From Rhodospirillales bacterium (GTDB taxonomy: Bacteria > Pseudomonadota > Alphaproteobacteria > Acetobacterales > Acetobacteraceae), in assembly GCA_025352915.1 (NCBI GenBank), contig JANXSA010000327.1, forward strand, positions 1-11,652: a DNA stretch of 11,652 bases, read 5' to 3'. Below the pieces are notes generated by a model that saw nothing but the letters and a program-made list of their open reading frames with translations, had not been told where the DNA came from and did no database searches. Positions 1 through 6,813 of this stretch are shown here, piece by piece. The position numbers were made by a program, and so were the translations under genes. Position 1 is the stretch's first letter; each line of letters begins with the position of its first letter.

Positions 1-1
1 T

Positions 2-980
2 ACGGCCGTTGGGCTGACGCAGCATTTCGGGCTTTCGCCGCGGTGGCTCGATCATGTGCCGATGGGGGGGGCGAGTGCGGTTTGCGGTGCGGCGGGCGGC
101 GCGGGCGGTGCAGGCCGGGGATGCGGAGGTGGTGGCGGTGGTCGCGGGGGATGGGAATGCGCCGGATTCGTTTCGGCAGCAATTGACGGGGTTCAGCCGG
201 TTTGCCAGCGATGCCAGCTATCCCTATGGCGGCGGCGGGCCGAATGCGATGTTCGCGTTGCTGACCGATAACTATATGCGGCGGTACGGAGCGGCACGGG
301 AGGATTTTGGCCGGATCTGTGTCGCGCAGCGGGAGAATGCGCTGTTGTATCCTGGCGCTTTGATGAAGAGGCCGCTGGATATGGCGAAATATCTTGGGGC
401 GCGGATGGTGGCCGATCCGCTGGGGCTGTTCGATTGTGTGATGCCGTGTGCGGGGGCCGAGGCGTTTCTGGTGATGCGGGAGGAGACGGCGCGGGGGCTG
501 GGGGTGGCGTTTGCGCATCTGCGGGGGACGATCGAGCGGCATCATGGGTTTGCGGATGATGCCATTCAGGCGCGCGGCGGGTGGGCGGTGGATCGGGACG
601 AGTTGTGGGCGATGGCTGGTTGTGCGCCTGGCGATGTCGATGTGGTGCAGACCTATGACGACTATCCGGTGATTGTGATGATGCAGCTTGAGGATCTTGG
701 GTTTTGCGGCAAGGGGGAGGCGGCGGCGTTTGTGCGGGCGCATGACCTGACGGCGGGGGGGAGCTTTCCGCACAATACCAGCGGCGGGCAGTTGTCGGTT
801 GGGCAGGCGGGGGCGGCGGGGGGGCATCTCGGGGTGGTCGAGGCTTTGCGGCAGGTGACCGGGCAGGCGTTGGGGGTGCAGGTCGCGGGGGCGGTGCGGG
901 CGTTGGTTTCGGGGTTCGGGATGATCAATTACGATCGTGGCTTGTGTTCGGCGGCGGCGGTTCTGGAGGGGGCGGGATGA
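2..980 (+). CDS. Thiolase-like (SCP2/Ltp-type) protein, 5' end outside window, probable frameshift near nt 62-90
   Basis: This is a thiolase-superfamily protein of the non-canonical kind that pairs with DUF35 proteins and acts on acyl-CoA thioesters. From about nt 84 the frame ending at 980 reads continuously with family features: RRAARAVQAGD, YPYGGGGPNA, LFDCVMPCAGAEAF, YDDYP (Tyr codon about 654), NTSGGQLS and MINYDRGLCSAA. That frame has a TGA at 15-17, whereas the frame of nt 2 reads HFGLSPRWLDHVPMGGASAV, a good thiolase N-terminal stretch. The gene therefore changes frame between about nt 62 and 90, beside a G8 run (64-71). Either the gene is broken or the base calls are wrong. About 60 N-terminal residues lie outside the window. 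The usual nucleophilic Cys is absent (MGGAS in its place), and the GHP motif reads GQAG. Some relatives (Ltp2) are retro-aldolases rather than thiolases; which applies here is inference. If only the downstream frame is translated, the product starts near nt 54. Confidence 0.8.
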
Positions 981-2191
981 GGCTGGCGCCGCCGGGGCCG
1001 CGCGATCCGTTGAAGCTTGCGGCTGCGCCGTTGATGCCGCCGGGGGGGCGGTCGCGCGAGGCCATTGGGCTTGCGGCGGCGGCGGCGCGGGGGCGGTTCA
1101 TGCTGCAGGTCTGCGGCGAATGCGAGTTGGTGCAGTATCCGCCGCGCGCTGTTTGTGGGGGGTGTCTGGGTGTTGGGCTGCGATGGCGGGAGGTTCCGGC
1201 GGGCGGGGCGTTGCTGGCGCGCACGATTATTCGTATCTCTGTCGATCCGTATTTCCGGACGCTTACGCCGTGGTCGATCGGGACGGTGCAGTTGGATTGC
1301 GGGCCGCAGGTTGTGGCGCATTTGCATGGCGACGTGGCTGGGCGGGTTCGCATGACGCTGAAGCTCGACAAGGCTGGGCAGGGCGTCATGCTGGCGCTGC
1401 CTGAGCAGGATACGCCCGACATGCACGATGATCCCGCCTGGCGCGCGTTGACCGCTGATCCGCGGGGGCGGCGGGTGCTGGTCACCGATGGGCGCACGGC
1501 GCTTGGGCAGGCGATGGCGCGGGGGATGCTGGCCGCGGGGGCGCGGGCGGTTTTTGTGGGGATCGCTGAGCCGTGGCGACCGTTCGATGGGGCGGGGTTG
1601 CGGATGGCGGGGATCGAGGCGGTGGCGCTCGACGTGACCGACCAGGACAGCGTGCATCGGATGGCGGCGAGCCTTGGCGGGCGGGTGGAGATTTGCGTCA
1701 ATACGGCGCTGCATCTGCGGCCGGCCGGTGTGCTGGCGCTGGACCTTGGGGAGGCGCGGGCGGCGATGGAGGTGAACTATCTTGGTGCGCTGCGGCTGGC
1801 GCAGGCGCTGGGGCCGGCAATGCGGGGGCGGGCGGCGGATGGGGAGTATGCCGCTGTGGCCTGGGTGAACTTGATTTCGGCGCATGCTTTGGCGGCGCCC
1901 GGCGGGTTTGGCGGGGCGGCGGCGGCGCAGGCTGCGGCCCTGGCGCTGGCGCAATCGTTGCGGCCTGCCCTGCGACCGCTGCGGGTGGTCAATGCCTTGA
2001 TCGGGCCGATCGACGACGAATGGCACCAGGCGCTGCCGCCGCCCAAGCTTGCACCCGCCGCGATCGCCGCTGCTGTGGTGCGTGCGCTGTGCGACGGCGT
2101 CGAGGACCTCGCCGTTGGGGACATTGCCCAGGACATACTGGCGCGCTGGGCCGACAATCCGGCTATTCTCGTTCGCGACGTGCCCGGCTGA
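977..2191 (+). CDS. DUF35 (zinc ribbon/OB-fold) fused to SDR-like domain
   Basis: The 404-residue protein has two parts. Residues about 40-150 are a DUF35 unit: a zinc ribbon with Cys46, Cys49, Cys60 and Cys63, then an OB-fold with TPWSIGTVQL. DUF35 proteins bind thiolase-like partners and help handle acyl-CoA. Residues about 163-400 look like a short-chain dehydrogenase/reductase fold: a TDGRTALG nucleotide loop (170-177), LDVTD (218-222), NTAL in place of NNAG (242-245), the conserved Asn267 and Ser301. The catalytic Tyr and Lys are missing: the expected positions, 13 and 17 residues after Ser301, are Ala314 and Gln318. Hence the SDR half is probably non-catalytic and structural or cofactor-binding. 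The start at 977 is supported by GGAGG at 965-969 with a 7-nt spacer and by an ATGA overlap with the thiolase stop, which implies coupling and probably a complex. Assignment of both domains is fairly firm; the role of the second is inference. Confidence 0.85.
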   Translation: MRLAPPGPRDPLKLAAAPLMPPGGRSREAIGLAAAAARGRFMLQVCGECELVQYPPRAVCGGCLGVGLRWREVPAGGALLARTIIRISVDPYFRTLTPWSIGTVQLDCGPQVVAHLHGDVAGRVRMTLKLDKAGQGVMLALPEQDTPDMHDDPAWRALTADPRGRRVLVTDGRTALGQAMARGMLAAGARAVFVGIAEPWRPFDGAGLRMAGIEAVALDVTDQDSVHRMAASLGGRVEICVNTALHLRPAGVLALDLGEARAAMEVNYLGALRLAQALGPAMRGRAADGEYAAVAWVNLISAHALAAPGGFGGAAAAQAAALALAQSLRPALRPLRVVNALIGPIDDEWHQALPPPKLAPAAIAAAVVRALCDGVEDLAVGDIAQDILARWADNPAILVRDVPG

Positions 2192-2211
2192 ACCACATGG
2201 AAGGAACCGCC

Positions 2212-2982
2212 ATGACCTCGCTTGCCTCCCTCGCCGCCGACCTGCTCGCTGGCCGGGTCCGGGTTATCGACTTGACCCAGACGCTGTCGCCCGACTTTCC
2301 GACCATCGTGCTGCCGCCGGAGTTCGGGCAGTGCGCGCCGTTCCGGATGGAGACGATCAGCCGGTATGACGAGCGCGGGCCGGGCTGGTACTGGAACAAC
2401 ATCACGGTGGGCGAGCATACCGGCACACATTTCGACGCGCCGGTTCACTGGGTGACCGGCCGCGATTTGCCGAACAACACCACCGATACGCTGGCGGTGC
2501 AGAACCTGGTGGCGCCGGCTTGTGTCATCGACTGTTCGGGCGAGGCGGCGAACAACGGCGACTATCTGCTGACGGTGCCGGTGATCGAAGCCTGGGAGGC
2601 CCGGCATGGCAAGATCCCGGCGGGGAACTGGGTGTTGTTCCGGACGGACTGGTCCAAGCGGAGCGGGGCGGCCTATGCCAATGTGCTGGCCGATGGGGCG
2701 CATACGCCGGGGCCGGATGCGGCGGCGGTGCAGTTCCTGGTCGATCGCGGGGCGCTGGGGTTCGGGGTGGAAACGATCGGCACCGATGCCGGGCAGGCGC
2801 ATCTGATGAACCCGATGTATCCCGCGCATACGCTGATGCACGGCGCCGGGCGGTGGGGGTTGCAGTGCCTGTGCAACCTGGATCAACTGCCGGCGACGGG
2901 GGCTTTGATCATCGCGCCGCCGCTGAAGATCCTGGGGGGGTCGGGGAGTCCGCTGCGGGTTTTGGCGCTGGTGGCGGCATAA
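2212..2982 (+). CDS. Cyclase-family metal-dependent hydrolase (kynurenine formamidase-like)
   Basis: This 256-residue protein belongs to the cyclase/KynB family (PF04199), Zn or Mn hydrolases that open amides or lactone-like bonds, such as N-formylkynurenine formamidase and isatin hydrolase. The signature HTGTHFDAPVH is at residues 69-79 and supplies the metal ligands (His69, His73, Asp75). Also typical are IDLTQTLSPDFP near the N terminus, HTPGPDA (164-170) and the C-terminal GSPLRVLAL. The length fits the family (210-270). The start at 2212 has AAGGA at 2201-2205 with a 6-nt spacer; an in-frame ATG at 2197 lacks such a site. The gene lies 20 bp after the DUF35-SDR gene and is the last in the operon. 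No tryptophan-pathway neighbour is present, so kynurenine is not the obvious substrate; opening a ring or amide in the pathway served by the thiolase-like gene is a guess. It is probably cytoplasmic, since no signal peptide is seen. Confidence 0.87.
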   Translation: MTSLASLAADLLAGRVRVIDLTQTLSPDFPTIVLPPEFGQCAPFRMETISRYDERGPGWYWNNITVGEHTGTHFDAPVHWVTGRDLPNNTTDTLAVQNLVAPACVIDCSGEAANNGDYLLTVPVIEAWEARHGKIPAGNWVLFRTDWSKRSGAAYANVLADGAHTPGPDAAAVQFLVDRGALGFGVETIGTDAGQAHLMNPMYPAHTLMHGAGRWGLQCLCNLDQLPATGALIIAPPLKILGGSGSPLRVLALVAA

Positions 2983-2989
2983 GGAAGCA

Positions 2990-3096
2990 GTTCTTTTTTG
3001 AAAAAAAGAACCAAAAAACTTTTATCCGTTTGCTTCGGCTTTGTGGCTGGGCAAATGGATGAAGTTTTTTTGCTTCTTTTTGTTCACAAAAAGAAG
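2990..3096. repeat. A/T-rich nested palindromic element between converging operons
   Basis: This tract contrasts sharply with the GC-rich surroundings. It has three inverted repeats. A perfect 10-bp pair lies at 2990-2999/3002-3011. A long pair of 26-nt arms lies at 3008-3033/3051-3076, with 24 of 26 positions pairable if G-T wobbles are allowed and a 17-nt loop. A perfect 10-bp pair lies at 3073-3082/3087-3096 with loop TTCA. The two outer palindromes are themselves roughly inverted copies of one another, so the whole element is one large imperfect palindrome centred near 3042. No ORF of interest lies within it. It may be a dispersed extragenic palindrome that doubles as a terminator; the dispersal cannot be judged from one copy. 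Confidence 0.7.
3001..3081. terminator. Bidirectional intrinsic terminator for the converging cyclase and oxidoreductase operons
   Basis: On the + strand the long hairpin (3008-3033 with 3051-3076) is followed by TTTTT at 3077-3081. On the - strand the same hairpin is followed by seven T, the complement of A at 3001-3007. It therefore has the layout of an intrinsic terminator for both transcripts. The cyclase gene stops at 2982 on one side and the Gfo/Idh/MocA gene stops at 3110 on the other. Confidence 0.7.
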
Positions 3097-3109
3097 AATC
3101 TTGCTTGCT

Positions 3110-4174
3110 TCAGAACCGTGTCGTTAGCCTCGTTGCCTCCATGTTTTCGTAGGCACGCGCGATGATTTCCAGCACGTGGGCCTGGATATCCAGGCTGCGG
3201 GTGCTGGTGTCGCCGGCCTCGATGCGTTCGACGAAGGCGCGGACGATCGAGGGCGTCGCGCCGGCGCCGGGGGGGCGGAAGCTGCGGACGGGGTTGCTGT
3301 CGAAGGTGGCGTCTTCGCCGCCGAAGGTTGCGGCGTCGTTGGTGGGGCGCCAGAGATGGACCAGGCCGTCGGCGGCGCCGAAGTAGAGGCTGCCTTCGCG
3401 GCCGATCACCAGGACGCGGGCGCGGGTTGCGGTGTGTGGCTGGCTGCCGTTCCAGTGGGCGTGCATGCTGGCCATGACGCCAGATTCCAGGACCAGGGTG
3501 AGGAGGGCGCCGTCTTCGACGTCGGGGTGGATTGTGGTGCCGTCGTCCATTGTCCGGGTGGCGAAGCGCGTCGAGAGGGTGGCGGAAAAGTGTTTCGCAG
3601 GGCCGAACAGGGCGGCGATGGAGGTCAGGTGGTAGATGCCGAGATCGGCCAGGACGCCGCCGCCGGCTTGGGCTTTGGAATAGAACCAGGGGGCGTGGGT
3701 GGGGCCGCGATGGCCGCGGTGGCATTCGATGGCGGACACTTCGCCGATGGCGCCGCGGACGATCAGGTCGGCGGCGAGGAGGTGGTCCGGGGTTTCGATG
3801 AAGGGCAGCGCCATGAAGGTGACGGGCTTGGTGCGCACTACGGCGGCGAGGTGGATCGCCTCGGCGAGGCTGGGGACCAGCGGCTTTTCGACCAAGACGT
3901 GCTTGCCGGCGCGGATGGCCGTCTCGGCGTAGGCGCCGTGGGTGTCGGGCGGGGTCAGGATCAGGACCGCGTCGACGTTCGGTTGGCGCAGCATTTCGGC
4001 GGGGTCGGTGAACCAGTGCGGGATGTTGAAGCGTGTGGCGCAGTCGGCGAGGCGCGCGGGATCGCGTCCGGCGATGGCGACGAGGTCGGCTCGGCCGGGT
4101 AGTTCCAGCAGCTGGGGGAAGTGGCGGCGCTGGGCGATGTCGCCGTAGCCGATGGCGGCGATGCGGATGGTCAT
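3110..4174 (-). CDS. Gfo/Idh/MocA-family NAD(P)-dependent oxidoreductase (second copy, last gene of the tarD operon)
   Basis: This 354-residue protein has an N-terminal Rossmann domain (IRIAAIGYGDIAQ, residues 3-15), the family lysine motif VEKP at 95-98 and a C-terminal alpha/beta domain whose GGGVLADLGIY (171-181) supplies Asp177 and Tyr181. These are cytoplasmic dehydrogenases that usually oxidise or reduce hydroxyls of sugars, inositols or sugar acids using NAD(P). The start at 4174 is chosen because the Rossmann strand begins right after it and its ATG overlaps the upstream stop by 4 bp. No clear Shine-Dalgarno sequence precedes it, which fits translational coupling. It is about the usual family length. 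It is clearly distinct from the adjacent paralogue, so it is not a recent tandem duplicate. The substrate is unknown; the tarD context suggests a tartrate-like or aldaric acid. Confidence 0.86.
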   Translation of the reverse strand: MTIRIAAIGYGDIAQRRHFPQLLELPGRADLVAIAGRDPARLADCATRFNIPHWFTDPAEMLRQPNVDAVLILTPPDTHGAYAETAIRAGKHVLVEKPLVPSLAEAIHLAAVVRTKPVTFMALPFIETPDHLLAADLIVRGAIGEVSAIECHRGHRGPTHAPWFYSKAQAGGGVLADLGIYHLTSIAALFGPAKHFSATLSTRFATRTMDDGTTIHPDVEDGALLTLVLESGVMASMHAHWNGSQPHTATRARVLVIGREGSLYFGAADGLVHLWRPTNDAATFGGEDATFDSNPVRSFRPPGAGATPSIVRAFVERIEAGDTSTRSLDIQAHVLEIIARAYENMEATRLTTRF

Positions 4175-5265
4175 GGTGCGACGGCCCGGCCGGTGTCGGC
4201 GGCGCGGCGGCCGGCGTCCAGGATCGCGACGGCCTGGCGGTTGAGGGGGAGGGCCAGGGTGGGGTGCAGGGGGTCGCCGGTTTCGATGTGGTGCAGGGTT
4301 TCCTCGGCGATGGTGGCGCGGCCGGGTGGCAGCGGCGGGCCTTGCTCGATGCGCGACGGCGTTGTCGCGCCGCGTTCGGTGAACAGTTTTACGTCGGCGC
4401 CGTCGACCACGATGGTGCCGTGGGTGCCCATGACGATCGGGCCGTTGGGCAGGCCGTTGTGGAAGCTGGTCCAGCTGGCCTCGATGGTGCCGACGGCGTG
4501 GGGGAAGCGCAGGAGCAGGGTGGCGTTGTCGTCGGCGTCGCCGGGGCTCATCAGGTTGGCCGCGAGGGCGCGAATTTCGGTCGGTGGGCCGACGAGCCAG
4601 GCGGCGAGGCAGGCGCCGTAGCAGCAATAGTCTAGCAGGGCGCCGCCGCCGGCCGATGCCTGGTGCCACCATTCGCTGGCTTTTTCGGCTTCGCTGACCA
4701 GGCCGATGGTGGTGGAGCCGGGGTGCAGGCTGCCATGGGCGAGGGGGCCGAGGGAGGCCATGTTGCGCCAGCGGAATTGTACGACGGCGCCGATCTCGCC
4801 GGAGTCGATGATCGCTTTCACCTGCCGGATCGCCGGGCGCCAGGTGATCGGCCAGTTGGTGATCAGGACGACACCGGCGCGTTCGGCGGCGGCGGCCATG
4901 CGGTCGGCGTCGGCCAGGGTGCCGGCGAGCGGCTTTTCGGTGACGAGGTGGATGCCGCGGGCGGCGGCGGCCTCGGCGACGGCGGCGTGCTGGCTGATCT
5001 CCGGGCAGAAGATCAGGATGTCGAGCGGCACCTCGGCCAGCATGGCGCGCCAGTCAGCGAAGACGCGCGGGGCGCCGGGGGCGTGTTGGGCGCGGGCCAG
5101 GTTGGCGCGGCGGCTGCCTTCGACGTCGATCAGGCTTGGGGTTGCCGGCACGGTGTCGGCGATGGCGACGAAATCGCAGCGTCCGGTGGCGGCGAAGCGG
5201 TCGACCAGTTCGTTGACGTGCATGTGGGCGAAGCCGATGACGCCAAGTCGGAAGCGACGGCTCAT
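4171..5265 (-). CDS. Gfo/Idh/MocA-family oxidoreductase (first copy, middle gene of the tarD operon)
   Basis: This 364-residue protein has the two-domain Gfo/Idh/MocA layout. The Rossmann strand is LGVIGFAHMHV (residues 7-17), where the usual glycine-rich GxGxxG loop reads GFAHMH, an unusual cofactor loop. TEKPLAG (109-115) carries the family Glu-Lys-Pro. GGGALLDYCCY (206-216) gives Asp212 and Tyr216, matching the catalytic Asp-x3-His/Tyr position. It is predicted to be a cytoplasmic NAD(P)-dependent dehydrogenase acting on a polyhydroxylated substrate. The ATG overlaps the tarD stop by 4 bp and the TGA overlaps the next ATG by 4 bp; the sequence before the start has no strong ribosome site. 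Tight coupling implies fixed ratios with TarD. The family is certain; substrate and reaction direction are not. Confidence 0.85.
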   Translation of the reverse strand: MSRRFRLGVIGFAHMHVNELVDRFAATGRCDFVAIADTVPATPSLIDVEGSRRANLARAQHAPGAPRVFADWRAMLAEVPLDILIFCPEISQHAAVAEAAAARGIHLVTEKPLAGTLADADRMAAAAERAGVVLITNWPITWRPAIRQVKAIIDSGEIGAVVQFRWRNMASLGPLAHGSLHPGSTTIGLVSEAEKASEWWHQASAGGGALLDYCCYGACLAAWLVGPPTEIRALAANLMSPGDADDNATLLLRFPHAVGTIEASWTSFHNGLPNGPIVMGTHGTIVVDGADVKLFTERGATTPSRIEQGPPLPPGRATIAEETLHHIETGDPLHPTLALPLNRQAVAILDAGRRAADTGRAVAP

Positions 5266-6425
5266 GCGGCGAGTTCGCGCATCTGCGCGTAGAGGTCGGA
5301 TTTGCCTTCAAAGCCGATCCCAGGAAGGTCCGGCAGGGTCACGTGGCCATCGACCACGCGGACGCCGTCGGGGAAGCCGCCATAGGGTTGGAACAGGTCG
5401 GGGTAGCTCTCGTTGCCGCCGAGACCGAGGCCGGCGGCGATCATCAGCGACATCTGGTGGCCGCCATGCGGGACCAGGCGGCGCCAGCTCCAGCCCATAT
5501 CCTTCATCACCGCCAGGGTGCGCTGGAACTCGCACAGGCCGTAGCTGAGGGCGCAGTCGAATTGCAGCCAGTCGCGGTCCGGGCGCATGCCGCCGTAGCG
5601 CAGGAGGTTGCGGCTGTCCTGGTGGCTAAACAGGTTTTCGCCGGTGGCCATTGGGGCCGGGTAGAATTCGGCCAGGGCGGCTTGGAGGTGGTAGTCCAGG
5701 GGGTCGCCGGCTTCTTCGTACCAGACCAGGTTATACGGGCGCATCATCTTGGCGTAGGCGATGGCTGTTTCCAGGTCGAAGTGGCCGTTGGCGTCGACCG
5801 CGAGGCGGGCGCGGCCGTCGAGTTCGGCCAGGACGGCTTCGATGCGGGCGCGGTCTTCGTCCAGCGAGGCGCCACCGATCTTCATCTTTACCACGGTGTA
5901 GCCGCGGTCGAGGTAGGAGCGCATTTCAGTGCGCAGGGCGGAGACGTCCTTGCCGGGGTAGTAGTAGCCGCCGGCGGCGTAGACGAAGACGCGGGGATCG
6001 GCGGTGATGCCGTGGCGTTCGGCGAGCAGGCGGAAGAGCGGCTTGCCGGCGATCTTGGCGACGGCGTCCCAGACCGCCATGTCGATGGTGCCGACCGCCA
6101 CCGAGCGGTCGCCGTGGCCGCCGGGCTTCTCGTTGGTCATCATCGCCGCCCAGACGCGGTCCGGGTCCAGGTTGTCGCCGGCGTCGTTCAGCAGGCTGGT
6201 GGGGGCGGCTTCCAGGATGCGGCCGGCGAAGCGCTCGCGGATCAGGCCGCCTTGGCCATAGCGGCCGTTGGAATTGAAGCCGTAGCCAATCACTGGGCGG
6301 CCGTCGCGGATCACGTCGGTGACCACCGCGACCAGGCTGCTCGTCATCTTGGTGAAATCGATATAGGCATTCCGGATCGGCGAAGAGATCGGGCGGGTGA
6401 TCTCGCGAACGTCGACAATGCGCAT
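5262..6425 (-). CDS. tarD: D(-)-tartrate dehydratase (enolase superfamily)
   Basis: TarD (EC 4.2.1.81) is a Mg-dependent enolase-superfamily enzyme that dehydrates D-tartrate to oxaloacetate. The 387-residue protein closely resembles my recollection of the characterised Bradyrhizobium japonicum enzyme over its length, for example NAYIDFTKMTSS, NSNGRYGQGGLIRERFA, GGMRPDRDWLQFD and HGGHQMSL. Functional residues are present: KxK bases Lys180 and Lys182, metal ligands Asp211, Glu237 and Glu263, and His320. All sit two positions before the numbering I recall for that enzyme (182, 184, 213, 239, 265, 322), as expected from a slightly shorter N terminus. The start at 6425 is preferred because a GGAG lies 7 nt upstream and homology begins there; an upstream in-frame ATG at 6479 would add 18 residues lacking family similarity. 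It leads a three-gene operon with two Gfo/Idh/MocA oxidoreductases. Cytoplasmic. Confidence 0.93.
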   Translation of the reverse strand: MRIVDVREITRPISSPIRNAYIDFTKMTSSLVAVVTDVIRDGRPVIGYGFNSNGRYGQGGLIRERFAGRILEAAPTSLLNDAGDNLDPDRVWAAMMTNEKPGGHGDRSVAVGTIDMAVWDAVAKIAGKPLFRLLAERHGITADPRVFVYAAGGYYYPGKDVSALRTEMRSYLDRGYTVVKMKIGGASLDEDRARIEAVLAELDGRARLAVDANGHFDLETAIAYAKMMRPYNLVWYEEAGDPLDYHLQAALAEFYPAPMATGENLFSHQDSRNLLRYGGMRPDRDWLQFDCALSYGLCEFQRTLAVMKDMGWSWRRLVPHGGHQMSLMIAAGLGLGGNESYPDLFQPYGGFPDGVRVVDGHVTLPDLPGIGFEGKSDLYAQMRELAA

Positions 6426-6495
6426 GGAGCGGCTCCGGTTGGGAACGGTATTGATTGTCCAGCCTGCCCGCCGAGGCAACAGCGGAGTTACTGGG
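6426..6495. promoter_or_regulatory. Divergent intergenic region between tarD and the SMR gene
   Basis: These 70 bp must hold the 5' signals of both divergent genes. The ribosome site for tarD (GGAG, complement of 6433-6436) and for the SMR gene (GGAG 6484-6487, 8-nt spacer) are visible. A less GC-rich core at about 6443-6458 (GGAACGGTATTGATTG) is the likeliest place for overlapping promoters or an operator, but no convincing -35/-10 pair or clean palindrome could be assigned. It is too short for a full guanidine riboswitch. Confidence 0.35.
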
Positions 6496-6813
6496 ATGGC
6501 ATGGATTTATCTGGCACTCGCCGGTCTGTTCGAGATCGGCTGGCCGCTCGGCCTCAAGCTCGCCCAGGCCCCCGGGCGCGGGCTGCTGGGCGGGCTCGGC
6601 GCCGCCACGGCGATGAGTCTCAGCGGGTTGTTCCTCTACCTCGCCCAACGCGATATCGCCCTCGGCACCGCCTATGCGGTCTGGACCGGCATCGGTGCCG
6701 CCGGCACTTTCGCGGTCGGCGTCGTCTGGTTCGGCGACCCCGCCACCATGGGCCGCTTTCTTGGCGTCGCCCTGATCCTGGGCGGCGTGGTCACGCTCAA
6801 ACTGGCGCAGTGA
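6496..6813 (+). CDS. sugE: Small multidrug resistance protein, Gdx/SugE type (guanidinium/quaternary ammonium exporter)
   Basis: This 105-residue protein has four hydrophobic segments (about 2-20, 30-50, 57-80, 86-104), the SMR architecture. The essential Glu13 lies in LFEIGWPLGLK, with Trp16, and GTAYAVWTGIGA (57-68) is the hallmark of the Gdx/SugE subclass rather than EmrE. Such proteins are dual-topology inner-membrane dimers that exchange protons for guanidinium or small quaternary ammonium compounds. Start 6496 has GGAG at 6484-6487. It stands alone, so a homodimer is expected; paired SMR subunits would need a second gene. A guanidine riboswitch, often found before gdx genes, does not fit in the 70-bp upstream gap. 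It reads divergently from tarD, and no functional link is evident. Confidence 0.9.
   Translation: MAWIYLALAGLFEIGWPLGLKLAQAPGRGLLGGLGAATAMSLSGLFLYLAQRDIALGTAYAVWTGIGAAGTFAVGVVWFGDPATMGRFLGVALILGGVVTLKLAQ

Noticed and set aside
3176..4102. 308-codon plus-strand frame opposite the second oxidoreductase
   Set aside because: It is glycine- and alanine-rich with no domain, and the minus strand encodes an unmistakable Gfo/Idh/MocA protein.
3110..5265. Two adjacent oxidoreductase genes considered as a tandem duplication
   Set aside because: They share only family motifs; Rossmann loops, lengths and most of the sequence differ, so they are old paralogues.
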